Assembly: GCF_004116265.1 (NCBI RefSeq)
Contig: NZ_QOUX01000027.1
Coordinates: 62,001-126,000, forward strand
Direction: 5' to 3'
Length of the DNA: 64,000 nt
Origin: Anaerobacillus alkaliphilus
GTDB taxonomy: Bacteria > Bacillota > Bacilli > Bacillales > Anaerobacillaceae
Positions 11,694 to 21,053 of the stretch are shown in pieces. The stretch's first letter is position 1; each line of letters begins with the position of its first letter. A model generated the notes under the pieces. The model made no database searches, was not told the origin of the DNA, and was given only the letters and a program-made list of their open reading frames with translations. The position numbers were made by a program, and so were the translations under genes.

Positions 11694-12542
11694 TTACACA
11701 CCAGAGTAAGCCATGAACCCACCGTCAACAGGAACCGAAATACCAGTGACAAAGCCTGAAAGGTTTTCATCAGCTAACCAAAGTAAAGTACCAAACAGGT
11801 CTTCAGGTGAACCAAAACGTCTCATTGGAGTATGTGAAATAATTTTTTCCGACCTTGGCGTAAGACTGCCATCTTCATTTTGCAATAATTTTCTGTTTTG
11901 CTCTGTTAAGAAAAATCCAGGTGCAATGGCATTTACACGTACTCCAACTGGTGCCATATGAACAGCTAACCATTGCGTAAAGTTATCAATACCGGCTTTT
12001 GCAGCACTATATGCAGGTACTTTTGTCATCGGACAAGGCGCACTCATCGATGAAATATTGATTACAATTGCACCTTTTCGATTGAGCATTTTTTTCGTGA
12101 AAATTTGTGTCGGAATTACCGTGCCAATAATATTTAAATTAAATACATGGTTGAAACCTTCAAAGCTAAGGTCAAAAAAGCTTTTAACCGCAGGATTTTC
12201 GATATCTTCTATTGCTAATGTTTCGTTTGTTGTAGAACCATCAGGGTGGTTTCCACCAGCTCCATTTATTAGGATGTCGCAAGCTCCAAATTCTGATGCT
12301 ACAATTTCTTCTGCTTGTCTTACACTCTCGATATCAACAACATTACAAGCAATGGCGATTGCCTCGCCACCCGCTTCTCTAATTTCTGCAGCTACCTTTT
12401 CTCCTTTTTCCACAGTGCGGTTCAGGATCGCTACCTTGACGCCATGTCTAGCAAGTTCTTTTGCCATGGCTCCACAAAGTACGCCACCTCCACCAGTAAT
12501 AACCGCTACTTTTCCTTGTAAGTTACTATTTATTGTGATCAT
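11694..12542 (-). CDS. uxuB: D-Mannonate oxidoreductase / fructuronate reductase, SDR type
   Basis: A 282-residue short-chain dehydrogenase: NAD(P)-binding motif [14 protein letters not shown] near residues 13-26, catalytic Ser in NISSMSAP and the YSAAK active-site Tyr and Lys. The place in the operon, directly after uxuA, points to reduction of D-fructuronate to D-mannonate, as for the SDR-type UxuB (YjmF) of B. subtilis. The ATG overlaps the uxuA stop by one base (TAATG), so the two are translationally coupled. SDR substrate choice cannot be read from sequence alone. Confidence 0.88.
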   Translation of the reverse strand: MITINSNLQGKVAVITGGGGVLCGAMAKELARHGVKVAILNRTVEKGEKVAAEIREAGGEAIAIACNVVDIESVRQAEEIVASEFGACDILINGAGGNHPDGSTTNETLAIEDIENPAVKSFFDLSFEGFNHVFNLNIIGTVIPTQIFTKKMLNRKGAIVINISSMSAPCPMTKVPAYSAAKAGIDNFTQWLAVHMAPVGVRVNAIAPGFFLTEQNRKLLQNEDGSLTPRSEKIISHTPMRRFGSPEDLFGTLLWLADENLSGFVTGISVPVDGGFMAYSGV

Positions 12543-13618
12543 TATTTCGTCTCCTGTTCCTTCATTCTCGTTAAGCTATCCCAGATTCCCCACATATACA
12601 TGATCCCTAAGCCACGATCATACAATCCGTATCCTGGGCGACATTTTTCATCCCAAATATGTCTGCCGTGGTCTGGTCTTGCATAGCCTGTATATCCTAC
12701 TTCATGGTAGGCTTTTACAATTTCAAGGATATCGACTGTTCCATCTTGACTACGATGTGAAGTTTCAATAAAATCACCGTTTTCAAACACTTTTACATTT
12801 CTAATATGAGCAAACGGGATGCGATCAGCAAATTCGTGTACCATGTCGGCAACGTTGTTTTCTGGATTGGCACCTAACGAACCACTACATAAAGTTAGAC
12901 CGTTGGATGGACTGTCTACGAGCTGAAGCAATCTTCTTAAATTCTCCTTGCAAGTCATAATTCTCGGTAAACCGAAGATTGGCCATGGTGGATCATCCGG
13001 ATGGATCGCCATTTTAATATCATTTTCCTCAGCAACTGGAATGATCTCTTCTAAGAAATATTTCAGATTATCCCAAAGATTTTCTTCAGATACATGTTTA
13101 TAGGCTTCAAATAAACCTGATAAATGCTTTAGACGTTCTGGCTCCCAACCTGGCATTGTAAAATCAGGATTGTCTGAAATCATTTCTACTAATTTCAGTG
13201 GGTCCATGTCATCAACGATAGCTTTTTCGTAAAATAATGCTGTAGATCCATCCTCTAACTCTTTAAAAAGATCAGTTCTCGTCCAATCAAAGACAGGCAT
13301 AAAGTTGTAGCAGATAACCTTTACTCCTACTTCTCCTAACTTTTTAATTGTCTTTTTGAAGTTTTCAATATACTCATCTCTGGTAGGCAGACCTAGTTTA
13401 ATATCTTCATGAATGTTGACACTTTCCACAACATCAATGTTTAAACCGGCTGCTTCTGCTTGCTTTTTCACTTCTAAAATTCGATCCATTGGCCACTCTA
13501 CTCCAGCGGCTAAATCATGTAGAGACCAGACAATCCCTTCAACACCTGGGATATGTTTGATATGCTTTAAACTTACCGTATCATTTCCTTCACCAAACCA
13601 GCGAAACGTCATTTTCAT
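12542..13618 (-). CDS. uxuA: Mannonate dehydratase
   Basis: A 358-residue UxuA that dehydrates D-mannonate to 2-keto-3-deoxygluconate. Metal-site and family motifs are visible, including [28 protein letters not shown] and [15 protein letters not shown]. The ATG at 13618 is chosen because GGAGG ends 8 bases upstream; an in-frame TTG at 13633 overlaps the ribosome binding site. It follows a strong terminator-like hairpin after aguA, so its expression may depend on readthrough. Confidence 0.95.
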   Translation of the reverse strand: MKMTFRWFGEGNDTVSLKHIKHIPGVEGIVWSLHDLAAGVEWPMDRILEVKKQAEAAGLNIDVVESVNIHEDIKLGLPTRDEYIENFKKTIKKLGEVGVKVICYNFMPVFDWTRTDLFKELEDGSTALFYEKAIVDDMDPLKLVEMISDNPDFTMPGWEPERLKHLSGLFEAYKHVSEENLWDNLKYFLEEIIPVAEENDIKMAIHPDDPPWPIFGLPRIMTCKENLRRLLQLVDSPSNGLTLCSGSLGANPENNVADMVHEFADRIPFAHIRNVKVFENGDFIETSHRSQDGTVDILEIVKAYHEVGYTGYARPDHGRHIWDEKCRPGYGLYDRGLGIMYMWGIWDSLTRMKEQETK

Positions 13619-13640
13619 CCAAGACACCTCCAAAAATAGT

Positions 13641-13673
13641 AAAAAAGAAAACTTGGCTATTCACCAAGTTTTC
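13641..13673 (-). terminator. Intrinsic terminator between aguA and uxuA
   Basis: A perfect 10-bp stem (GAAAACTTGG / CCAAGTTTTC) with a 7-base loop, followed on the minus strand by a run of six U. It has full terminator form inside an otherwise collinear operon and leaves only about 20 bases before uxuA. Confidence 0.8.
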
Positions 13674-13698
13674 TCGTTATGGCGTAAGCCCCATTATG

Positions 13699-15765
13699 TT
13701 AATAAATTGTGCGGTTTAACTCGTCCGCAATCCCTGATTTACGATAGAAGTACGTATTAATAATGTCACGCCATTCCTTAGAATGCTCCGCTTGTTCTTC
13801 TTGTCTTGCTAGAACATGACGAAATCTTACATCATCCACTTTTCCTTCTAATGCTAACCAGCGATTTTTTAATTCTTCAGCTTCTTCAACACCTTCAAAA
13901 TGAGTGTTATAAATATGTTGAATTACGGACACACCTGATTTTAATTGATGTGTATAGGGAACGTGATGGAAGAACAATAACAACTCATCTGGGCAAGTTT
14001 CAATTGACTCGTAAAAACTCGTATTTTCAGGGAAGTATTGCCCTGTATAGCCTGTTCCTGTTGCGACTGTACGATCAACACCAATCCCTTGTAAGTCCGC
14101 AAAGTGATACGTACCCCATCTGTCATACTCATAACCATCAACGTTTGGACCGTAATGATGATTTGGATTTACCATCCAACCTACTCCAAGTGGCGATGTA
14201 TATTTTTCATAAATGCTCCATGATTTTAGAAGCATCTCAGTAACAGTTTCAACAACCTGAGGATCGACTCCAAACGTTGCTTTTACCCACTCATTCGTAA
14301 TTTCCTCTGTAGATAAATCTGGGTTCCAGATTAAACGGCCATAACCGTAAAGATTAGCTTGTGCTAATGTATGTCCAGTCCAGTTCATATCGTTACCTAC
14401 ATTGACAACAGCTGTAATTCCTGAGTACTTATACTCGTACATACTGCCATCAACGACAGACTTTACTGGTGACCCTTCACCTTTTGCATACGTTTCAAAA
14501 TCAAGAATTTCCTTCCACTGTGGAATCAGGTAACATAAATGTCTTTGCTGACCTGTGTATTCTTGAGTGATCTGGAATTCTAGTATTTGATTGGTACTTG
14601 GCATTGCGCCAAATAACGGTGATACGCCTTCACGTACTTGGAAGTCCATTGGACCGTTTTTAATTTGTAAAAGGACATTGTCTTTAAACTGTCCATCTAA
14701 CGGTTTAAAATGATCATAAGCTGCTCTCGCTCTATCAATCGAACGGTCGCGCCAATCTTGTAAGCAATTGTAGACAAAGCATCTCCAAAGCACAATACCA
14801 TCAAATGGTTCTAATGCTTCTGCCAACATATTTGATCCATCTGCATGATTCCTGCCATAGGTGAACGGACCAGGGCGATGTTCCGAGTCAGCTTTTACGA
14901 CAACTCCACCGAAATCAGGAATATAGCTATAAATCTCTTTTGCTTTTTCTTTCCACCAATGACGAACATTCTCATCAAGTGGATCAGCTGTTCCTAATCC
15001 GCCTAATTGAATTGTACTAGCATAGTTAACGCTCAAAAATAGTTTAATTCCGTAAGCACGGAATATATCTGCTACTCTTGCTACGTCAGGTAGGAACTCT
15101 TCAGTTATCAGGTTTGTTTCTACCTCATGAACATTTACGTTATTAATTGTTGTCCCATTAATTCCAATCGAAGCTAATAATCTTGCATAGTCTTTAATTC
15201 TTGAGAAATCCTCCACAAATCGATTATCTTCAAAAAAGATAGACTTACCAGCATAGCCACGTTCAATGCTCCCGTCCATATTGTCCCAATGATTTAGCAT
15301 CCGTAACTGGTTTTTTGGATTTTCTACAATTTCGATATCTACTAAACTCACTTCAGTTTGCACTAATCTTAGTAAGTGGAAAACACCGTATAAGACACCT
15401 TTATCTGTTTTCCCATAAACCAATACTGAGTGAGTTTCTTTATCTGTCTTAAGTATATAACCTTCTTCATTTAGCTGTGAAGAATGGTCACCTACCAATG
15501 TAGTAACTAGATCAATTTTAGTGTTTTGAGTAGCAAGAATTATATTTGATGCTTGGCCAGCTTGATCTGAACATTCCAAGCTAGTATCTAAAATTGCCTG
15601 AATACCTTTAACCAACTCTTCTTTTGCTGTCCCTAAAATTTCACTTTCTTCAGACATGACAAGTCTCTTGAAGAAAGTTCTATATTCCGCTTCTAAATTA
15701 GCATTTGTAAGTTTACTAAAACGTAACCAACCTTCATATCCTGTGTTTTCTTTAAGGGCGTTCAT
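13699..15765 (-). CDS. aguA: Intracellular alpha-glucuronidase, GH67
   Basis: A 688-residue GH67 enzyme, close to the usual ~680. It removes 4-O-methyl-glucuronate from the non-reducing end of aldouronic acids. The likely acid is Glu295 in [20 protein letters not shown], and the conserved WRCFVYN and [13 protein letters not shown] segments of the active site follow. There is no signal peptide, so it works on imported aldotetraouronate. It comes 48 bases after xynA; that gap holds a small hairpin (TCGTTTC / GAAACGA at 15782-15812). Released glucuronate enters through UxaC encoded downstream. Confidence 0.96.
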   Translation of the reverse strand: MNALKENTGYEGWLRFSKLTNANLEAEYRTFFKRLVMSEESEILGTAKEELVKGIQAILDTSLECSDQAGQASNIILATQNTKIDLVTTLVGDHSSQLNEEGYILKTDKETHSVLVYGKTDKGVLYGVFHLLRLVQTEVSLVDIEIVENPKNQLRMLNHWDNMDGSIERGYAGKSIFFEDNRFVEDFSRIKDYARLLASIGINGTTINNVNVHEVETNLITEEFLPDVARVADIFRAYGIKLFLSVNYASTIQLGGLGTADPLDENVRHWWKEKAKEIYSYIPDFGGVVVKADSEHRPGPFTYGRNHADGSNMLAEALEPFDGIVLWRCFVYNCLQDWRDRSIDRARAAYDHFKPLDGQFKDNVLLQIKNGPMDFQVREGVSPLFGAMPSTNQILEFQITQEYTGQQRHLCYLIPQWKEILDFETYAKGEGSPVKSVVDGSMYEYKYSGITAVVNVGNDMNWTGHTLAQANLYGYGRLIWNPDLSTEEITNEWVKATFGVDPQVVETVTEMLLKSWSIYEKYTSPLGVGWMVNPNHHYGPNVDGYEYDRWGTYHFADLQGIGVDRTVATGTGYTGQYFPENTSFYESIETCPDELLLFFHHVPYTHQLKSGVSVIQHIYNTHFEGVEEAEELKNRWLALEGKVDDVRFRHVLARQEEQAEHSKEWRDIINTYFYRKSGIADELNRTIY

Positions 15766-15813
15766 AGGATACCTCCAACATTCGTTTCGAAACTACTTTG
15801 AGAATGAAACGAT

Positions 15814-16815
15814 TTATTTTATATCAGTAATTTTCCAAAAAGAATTCTTTGGTTCACCTTTTTCGTCTAAGACGAATGGCCAATTTTTTCTTCCTACTAC
15901 CGGGAAATTACTTAACCACGTATAGCGATCGTTTGCTCCCCAGAATGTTACGTTCGTTATGACATCACGGTATTCTCTAAATAGTTGGAAGAATTGATCA
16001 TAGCGCGTAGCTTGCAATTCTAACATTTCTTCCGTTGGTGCTGTTAAGTCAGCACGTTGGTCATCCCATTTAAATACCGATACATCCATTTCCGTTATTT
16101 GTAACTGTAAACCTAACGACGCATAGCGTTCGATGGCTGCACGGATATCATCCAAATTAGGTTCAAATATATTCCAATGAGCTTGCAAGCCAATCCCGTG
16201 GATCGGAACATCTTTTTCTAGTAAAGATTTTGCAAGGCGATAAATTCGTTCACGTTTCTCAGGATTTGATTCATTATAATCATTGTAAAATAGGGCTGCA
16301 TTAGGGTCTGCTTGATGAGCAAATTCAAACGCTTTAGCTATAAAGTCTTCACCAATGATATCTAACCACTTAGACGGCCGTAAATATTCTGCATTATCAT
16401 CTGAGATCGCTTCATTGACTACATCCCAGCTATAGAAACGCCCTTTATATCGTCCCATAACTGTTGAAATATGCGTTTCCATTCTCTTCAATAACGTTTC
16501 GCGATCTACTTGTGAGCCATCTTTATTTGTAAACACCCAATCTGACGTTTGGTTGTGCCAGACTAGGGTATGACCACGTAATTTCATTTCATTTGCATCA
16601 GCAAAAGCAACTAACTTATCAGCATTATCAAAAGTAAAGTTACCTTCCTGTGGTTGAAGGAGTCCGAATTTCATTTCATTTTCTGCAGTTAAACTATTAA
16701 AGTGTTTTATTAAACTTTTTTCCTCAGAAGTTAATGTATAAGTATTTACCGCTGCACCAATTGAAAAATAATCTTTATACACTTCATGAAGTGCAGGTAT
16801 GTTTTTTTGTTCCAT
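15814..16815 (-). CDS. Intracellular endo-1,4-beta-xylanase, GH10
   Basis: A 333-residue bare GH10 catalytic domain with no signal peptide and no binding module. Acid/base Glu135 is in WDVVNEAISD and nucleophile Glu242 in ITEMDVSVF; other GH10 landmarks are LRGHTLVWHNQ and YNDYN. It resembles the intracellular xylanases of glucuronoxylan operons (XynA2 type) that cut imported oligomers. GGGAGG lies 5-6 bases before the ATG. It appears to have its own promoter and a long leader with a hairpin, between it and the ABC permease gene. Confidence 0.95.
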   Translation of the reverse strand: MEQKNIPALHEVYKDYFSIGAAVNTYTLTSEEKSLIKHFNSLTAENEMKFGLLQPQEGNFTFDNADKLVAFADANEMKLRGHTLVWHNQTSDWVFTNKDGSQVDRETLLKRMETHISTVMGRYKGRFYSWDVVNEAISDDNAEYLRPSKWLDIIGEDFIAKAFEFAHQADPNAALFYNDYNESNPEKRERIYRLAKSLLEKDVPIHGIGLQAHWNIFEPNLDDIRAAIERYASLGLQLQITEMDVSVFKWDDQRADLTAPTEEMLELQATRYDQFFQLFREYRDVITNVTFWGANDRYTWLSNFPVVGRKNWPFVLDEKGEPKNSFWKITDIK

Positions 16816-16843
16816 GTTTACCTCCCATTTCTACATAAAGTTT

Positions 16844-16876
16844 CACCCGTCTACGAGTATGGTAAGCAGACGGGTG
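16844..16876 (-). other. Hairpin in the leader of the GH10 xylanase gene
   Basis: A perfect 9-bp GC-rich stem (CACCCGTCT / AGACGGGTG) with a 15-base loop. No U-tract follows on the minus strand. It is either a weak terminator for the transporter genes or a leader element for xynA. Confidence 0.55.
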
Positions 16877-16988
16877 ATATTTATGATTCTTGTTCTTTTA
16901 AGATGCTAGAGATAGATAGATTCCTTTTTTAAAACAAATTAGAAATCTCTTCTTGTACACCTATCAATATAGTGATATACTTTTTACA

Positions 16989-17017
16989 GTTATACATAAA
17001 GTTTTTAGGATTGACAA
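16989..17017 (-). promoter_or_regulatory. Sigma-A-type promoter for the xylanase-uronate part of the operon
   Basis: On the minus strand TTGTCA (17012-17017), a 17-base spacer and TATAAC (16989-16994) make a good vegetative promoter just after the permease stop. It implies a leader of roughly 165 bases before xynA. Confidence 0.6.
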
Positions 17018-17031
17018 AGCTAGGGCGATTA

Positions 17032-17958
17032 TTATCCTTTTACTCCACCTAAAGTTAAACCTTTAACAAAGTATTTTTGTAAGAATGGGTACACACAAAT
17101 AATAGGAATACTTACAATCATCGTCATCGCTGCGCGAATAGATGTTGGTGTCACTGTGTTTGCACTTACATTACCCGCATTGGCAAAGGCGTCTGCGGCC
17201 GTCCTGGAAGAAGTATTGGCACTTGACGTTTGTAAGATTTTCATTAGTTCGTATTGAAGGGTGCTTAATTCTGGTTTTGATGAGTTATATAGGAACACGT
17301 CAAACCAAGAATTCCACTGACCTACAGCAACGAATAAAGAAATTGTTGCAATTACTGGTAAACTTAATGGCAATGCGATTTTGAAGAACATTGTAAACTC
17401 GCCCGCACCATCAATCTTCGCTGATTCAAAGATTGTATCAGGTAAACCTTCAATAAATGAACGAACAACAATTAAGTTAAATACCCCGATAATCCCAGGA
17501 ATGATATAGATCCAGAACGTTCCGATCAATGAAAGTTCTCTCATTAATAAATACGTTGGAATTAAACCACCACTGAAATACATAGTTAATACGAAAGCGA
17601 TTGTTACAAATTTACGTAGTACAAAGTACTGACGACTAATTGTGTAAGCAACCATCGCTGTACAAAAAACTGAGATTGCAGTTCCAACTACTGTTCTTAA
17701 AACTGAAATGAGCCCTGCATGTAATAATTGAGATTCACCAAATACATGTTGATAGCTATAAAACGTAAATTCTCTCGGCCAAAGGTATATTCCTCCTCTG
17801 ATTGAGTCTGTAGCGTCATTCAGTGATACTGCTAACGTATTTAACATTGGGTATAACATTACAATACATAATAAGATTAAAAATACCGTATTCACTGAGT
17901 CAAAGATGATATCATCTATAGAACGTTTACGACCTGTTAATTTAGGTAAAAATTTCAT
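17032..17958 (-). CDS. Aldouronate-type ABC importer permease (LplC/YtcP-like)
   Basis: A 308-residue CUT1-family sugar permease with six predicted membrane segments (first near residues 25-45) and the EAA loop IFESAKIDGAGEFTMFFKIALP, which docks on the ATPase. The C-terminus GLTLGGVKG is typical of LplC-like proteins. It pairs with the upstream LplB-like permease and the lipoprotein at 19162-20859. Placement next to GH67 and GH10 genes points to aldotetraouronate or xylo-oligosaccharides as cargo. No ATPase gene is in the window; such importers usually share an MsmX-type ATPase. Confidence 0.92.
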   Translation of the reverse strand: MKFLPKLTGRKRSIDDIIFDSVNTVFLILLCIVMLYPMLNTLAVSLNDATDSIRGGIYLWPREFTFYSYQHVFGESQLLHAGLISVLRTVVGTAISVFCTAMVAYTISRQYFVLRKFVTIAFVLTMYFSGGLIPTYLLMRELSLIGTFWIYIIPGIIGVFNLIVVRSFIEGLPDTIFESAKIDGAGEFTMFFKIALPLSLPVIATISLFVAVGQWNSWFDVFLYNSSKPELSTLQYELMKILQTSSANTSSRTAADAFANAGNVSANTVTPTSIRAAMTMIVSIPIICVYPFLQKYFVKGLTLGGVKG

Positions 17959-17973
17959 GATGCCCCTCCTCTT

Positions 17974-18957
17974 CTAGAATAGTCTCGCTTGTCCTAGTTT
18001 CTTAGCAATATGATTTGCTGAGAATAAGAAAATAAAGCTGACTACAGTTTTAAAGATACCTGCTGCTGTTGCTAAAGAGAAATTCCCCATGGAAATACCG
18101 TATCTTAATACGAAAATATCTAAGTTTTCAGCATAATCCATATTCATTGGGTTCATTAACAAGTATTGTGCTTCAAACCCTGAATCTAAGATATAACCCA
18201 TGTTCATAATTAAAAGAATAATAATTACTGGTTTCATAGCTGGTAGAGTAATATACCAGATTTTTTGGATCCTAGTTGCTCCATCAATTTCAGCTGCTTC
18301 GTACTGCTCAGTATCAATCATAGCAATTGCCGCTAGATAAATAATTGAGTTCCAACCAACGTTTTTCCATACATCTGAAGCACCAATAATACCCCAGAAA
18401 TATTCTCCTACTCCTAACCATAAAATAGGCTCTTTTAAAATTCCTAAGTTTACTAGTAAAATGTTAACAATTCCGTTTTCCATAGATAGTGAGTAAGATA
18501 CGATACTTGCTGCTACTACCCATGATAAGAAGTGTGGCATGTAACTAATTGTTTGTACAACACGTTTGAACGTCAAATTCTTTAATTCATTTAATAGAAT
18601 AGCCAATCCAATCGCTGTTACAAATCCTAGCACTAAGTTGATAAAACTCATCGCAATTGTGTTTCGCATTACTTCTAAAAATCTCGGATTTGAAAATAAA
18701 AATTCAAAGTGCTTAAATCCAACATACGTTTGTTCTAATATTGGTCTAGCTGGTTTAAAATCTTGAAACGCCATTGTCCAACCGTATAGCGGTACATATC
18801 TAAAGATAAATAACCAGATTAAAAACGGAAGACTCATGAGTAATAATGCTCTTTGTTCTTTACATTTGTACAAGAATAACTTAAAGCCTTTTGGTCTTTC
18901 TTTTGGCTTTAACGGACTTTGTCCGATTGATGGTTGTGGTGATGTTTGTAATGACAA
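17974..18957 (-). CDS. Aldouronate-type ABC importer permease (LplB-like)
   Basis: A CUT1-family permease of about 327 residues with a hydrophilic N-terminal stretch rich in Ser, Pro and Lys, then membrane segments starting with LLLMSLPFLIWLFIF. The EAA motif is in EAAEIDGATRIQKIWYITLP. I start it at a TTG at 18957 because GGAGGG lies 7 bases upstream; the frame stays open further upstream, but the added residues look non-coding and would cover two hairpins. It is 15 bases ahead of the LplC-like gene. Confidence 0.9.
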   Translation of the reverse strand: MSLQTSPQPSIGQSPLKPKERPKGFKLFLYKCKEQRALLLMSLPFLIWLFIFRYVPLYGWTMAFQDFKPARPILEQTYVGFKHFEFLFSNPRFLEVMRNTIAMSFINLVLGFVTAIGLAILLNELKNLTFKRVVQTISYMPHFLSWVVAASIVSYSLSMENGIVNILLVNLGILKEPILWLGVGEYFWGIIGASDVWKNVGWNSIIYLAAIAMIDTEQYEAAEIDGATRIQKIWYITLPAMKPVIIILLIMNMGYILDSGFEAQYLLMNPMNMDYAENLDIFVLRYGISMGNFSLATAAGIFKTVVSFIFLFSANHIAKKLGQARLF

Positions 18958-19002
18958 TGGTACTCCCTCCTTGTTGTACATCGTTGAATGGTTTAGTAAA
19001 AC

Positions 19003-19034
19003 TAAGGCTTGCCGCCCTTTTAGTGCAAGCCTTA
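19003..19034 (-). other. Intercistronic hairpin ahead of the permease gene
   Basis: A perfect 10-bp stem (TAAGGCTTGC / GCAAGCCTTA) with a 12-base loop, then a moderately U-rich stretch on the minus strand. Likely an attenuating or mRNA-stabilising hairpin between the binding-protein gene and the permeases. Confidence 0.6.
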
Positions 19035-19099
19035 ATTTTACTAAGAGTTGGATTTTCACATTCCACAAGGAACATTTGTTCCAAATGGGAAAAAGTGAA

Positions 19100-19133
19100 G
19101 CTGTGACAATCCAAGTATTCGGTTTGTCACAGC
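19100..19133 (-). other. Intercistronic hairpin after the binding-protein gene
   Basis: A perfect 10-bp stem (GCTGTGACAA / TTGTCACAGC) about 28 bases past the lipoprotein stop. Such 3' hairpins commonly protect the abundant binding-protein message. Confidence 0.6.
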
Positions 19134-19161
19134 CTCGACCTTTACAGCCAGAATGTAAAGA

Positions 19162-20859
19162 TTACCATTCTCCTCTAATTCTTTGCTTTACAACCTCAGT
19201 ATAGAAGTTCTCATAAGATGCTACATCTAATTTTCTATAATTTGTTTGGAACTCATTCCATTGAGCTTCAAACTCAGCTTCATTAGCTGCAAGTACGATT
19301 CTTGGGTAGTATCTTCTTACTAACTCATCTGCTTGTTGGTTAAAGATTTGTTGAGGAGAACCTTGCTCCATGTTTGCACTCCAAACTGGGTACCAAGGAC
19401 GATCGTCTGGATCAGAGAATAATTGAGCGAATGTTTCAATTCCATAAGCATTTAAATATTCTTTATCACCTTCTGTGTAAGAAGCTAGAGCAACTTCTGG
19501 TTGTCTACGCGGTTCAACAGCATTACCGTCAGAGAATGAACCGTTGATACGAGGCCAGCTCCACTCGAAGTAAGTCATACCTAATGCATCTCTCTCTTCT
19601 TGTTTTTGCGTTAAAGCAATTTGTTCTTCTGTACGGTAGAAACGACCGTTTGCATCTACTGAGTAATGTTCGCCTTCAAAGCCCCACATTACTAACTTTT
19701 GCGTTTCTTCTTTAACTAACTCATTCCAGAATTGGATGATACGCTCTGGATTTTTAGCATTAACTGTAATCCCTACTCCACGGTTGTTTGTAAACGCTGG
19801 TGGATCTAAATATTGGTCTTTAATATTTTCATCAAATACGATTGGTAATGCCATGAACTCACGATCAGGATTTCCAGCAGTTCTTAACGCGTCACGAGCT
19901 TGACCCCATTGCCAGCCGTAATCGAAGAAACCAAGTACACGTCCTGAAGTTAATTTTGCTAAATACTCATCATAGTTAGCAACGAACATTTCTCTGTCTA
20001 ACATACCTTTTGCATTTACTTCATTTAACTTTTGTAAATAACGTTTTGCATAATCAGAGTCAGCATAAACACTTGCTACGTTAGTATTCATGTCGATCAT
20101 TACGCCACCGTCGTTTGGATAACCAGCTAAATGGTTAGGTACGTTAGAGAAAGCGAAAAATCTCCAGTCATACGTTAAACCTGTGAAAGGAATTGCATTC
20201 ATACCGTCAATTTGCGGATTAGCTTTTGCATAACTTTCGATTAACTCAAAGTATTGATCTAAAGTTTTGATTTCCGGGAAACCAGCGTCTTTAAGAATTC
20301 CACGTTGGATCCAGAAAGCACCTTGGTCAATGTTTGGATTTGGAATATATTCGTTAACAGTTGCACCAAATGGAATATAGTAGATGTTTCCGTCTGGTTG
20401 TGTCATGTGTTGAATATAGTCTCCATAAGCTGCCATAAGATCAGGAGCGTGCTCTTCTAGTAAAGCATTAAGCGGAATTAAAGCACCTGCATCTAATAAT
20501 GTATCGATTGCAGCATCTGGAACAATTACGTCAGGATAATCGCCACTAGCGACCATAACCCCAATACGAGTGTTCATGTCACCAACAAGATGTTCTACTT
20601 TAAAATTAACCCCTGTTTTTTCTTCAAGGATTTTACCAATTCTTGTTGTGTTTGTATCAATGTCTTTTAGTGATGTAGCTGCATTGAAATACGAATAAGT
20701 TACTGGTGTTGTATCAATTGTAGCTGTTTCACCATCTGTAGTTGTTTCTGTGTTTGTGTTAGTTTCTTTGTTGTTTGTTGCTTCTTCTTTATTCGAACAA
20801 GCAGCAAAGATTAGGACAAATGACAACATTAATAATAACAAATAACTTCTTTTTAACAT
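19162..20859 (-). CDS. ABC importer substrate-binding lipoprotein (LplA-like)
   Basis: A 565-residue extracellular solute-binding protein. It starts with a lipoprotein signal peptide; the lipobox FAAC places the lipid-modified Cys near residue 21, followed by a Thr/Asn/Glu-rich linker to about residue 50. The mature part has the long form typical of LplA/YtcQ-type binding proteins for aldouronates and complex oligosaccharides. It is the first gene after the strong promoter with two cre-like boxes and the shared 35-bp operator-like motif. The ligand is inferred from GH67 and GH10 genes downstream. Confidence 0.92.
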   Translation of the reverse strand: MLKRSYLLLLMLSFVLIFAACSNKEEATNNKETNTNTETTTDGETATIDTTPVTYSYFNAATSLKDIDTNTTRIGKILEEKTGVNFKVEHLVGDMNTRIGVMVASGDYPDVIVPDAAIDTLLDAGALIPLNALLEEHAPDLMAAYGDYIQHMTQPDGNIYYIPFGATVNEYIPNPNIDQGAFWIQRGILKDAGFPEIKTLDQYFELIESYAKANPQIDGMNAIPFTGLTYDWRFFAFSNVPNHLAGYPNDGGVMIDMNTNVASVYADSDYAKRYLQKLNEVNAKGMLDREMFVANYDEYLAKLTSGRVLGFFDYGWQWGQARDALRTAGNPDREFMALPIVFDENIKDQYLDPPAFTNNRGVGITVNAKNPERIIQFWNELVKEETQKLVMWGFEGEHYSVDANGRFYRTEEQIALTQKQEERDALGMTYFEWSWPRINGSFSDGNAVEPRRQPEVALASYTEGDKEYLNAYGIETFAQLFSDPDDRPWYPVWSANMEQGSPQQIFNQQADELVRRYYPRIVLAANEAEFEAQWNEFQTNYRKLDVASYENFYTEVVKQRIRGEW

Positions 20860-20894
20860 TTTGCAACCCCTCTCTTTTTTAGGTGCTCACTTCT

Positions 20895-20922
20895 TGTAAG
20901 CACTTTCATTATAGCGCTTTCA
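20895..20922 (-). promoter_or_regulatory. Promoter with two abutting cre-like sites ahead of the importer
   Basis: Two 14-bp catabolite-response-like boxes abut (TGAAAGCGCTATAA at 20909-20922 and TGAAAGTGCTTACA at 20895-20908, minus strand), each one base off the consensus. The -10 box TATAAT (20908-20913) is embedded in the first. CcpA binding here should block transcription. No good -35 is visible, which fits activation by a regulator bound upstream. Confidence 0.7.
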
Positions 20923-20940
20923 ACGCACCAACATGACCCA

Positions 20941-20975
20941 CTAAACTATAGTTTAAACCCTGAAAAATTTAGTTC
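20941..20975 (-). promoter_or_regulatory. Putative response-regulator operator, copy 1
   Basis: A 35-bp sequence that matches 25802-25836 at 29 of 35 positions. It lies exactly 27 bases upstream of the TATAAT box of the importer promoter. It contains the palindrome TAAACTATAGTTTA. Probably the activator site of the YesN-type regulator encoded at 22806-24386. Confidence 0.65.
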
Positions 20976-21053
20976 ATTTGTTCTGCTATTTTTGACCTAA
21001 AAAGGAAAAGGCTAACTCTCATTCACTAAAGAACTAGCCTCACAATTTTATTA

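Noticed and set aside
12058-12603. Long plus-strand open frames opposite uxuB and other genes
   Set aside because: They lack ribosome binding sites and family features and mirror the codon pattern of the genes on the other strand.
18958-19068. An upstream start of the LplB-like permease
   Set aside because: The extension would be encoded by a hairpin-bearing spacer and by the ribosome binding site of the TTG start at 18957.
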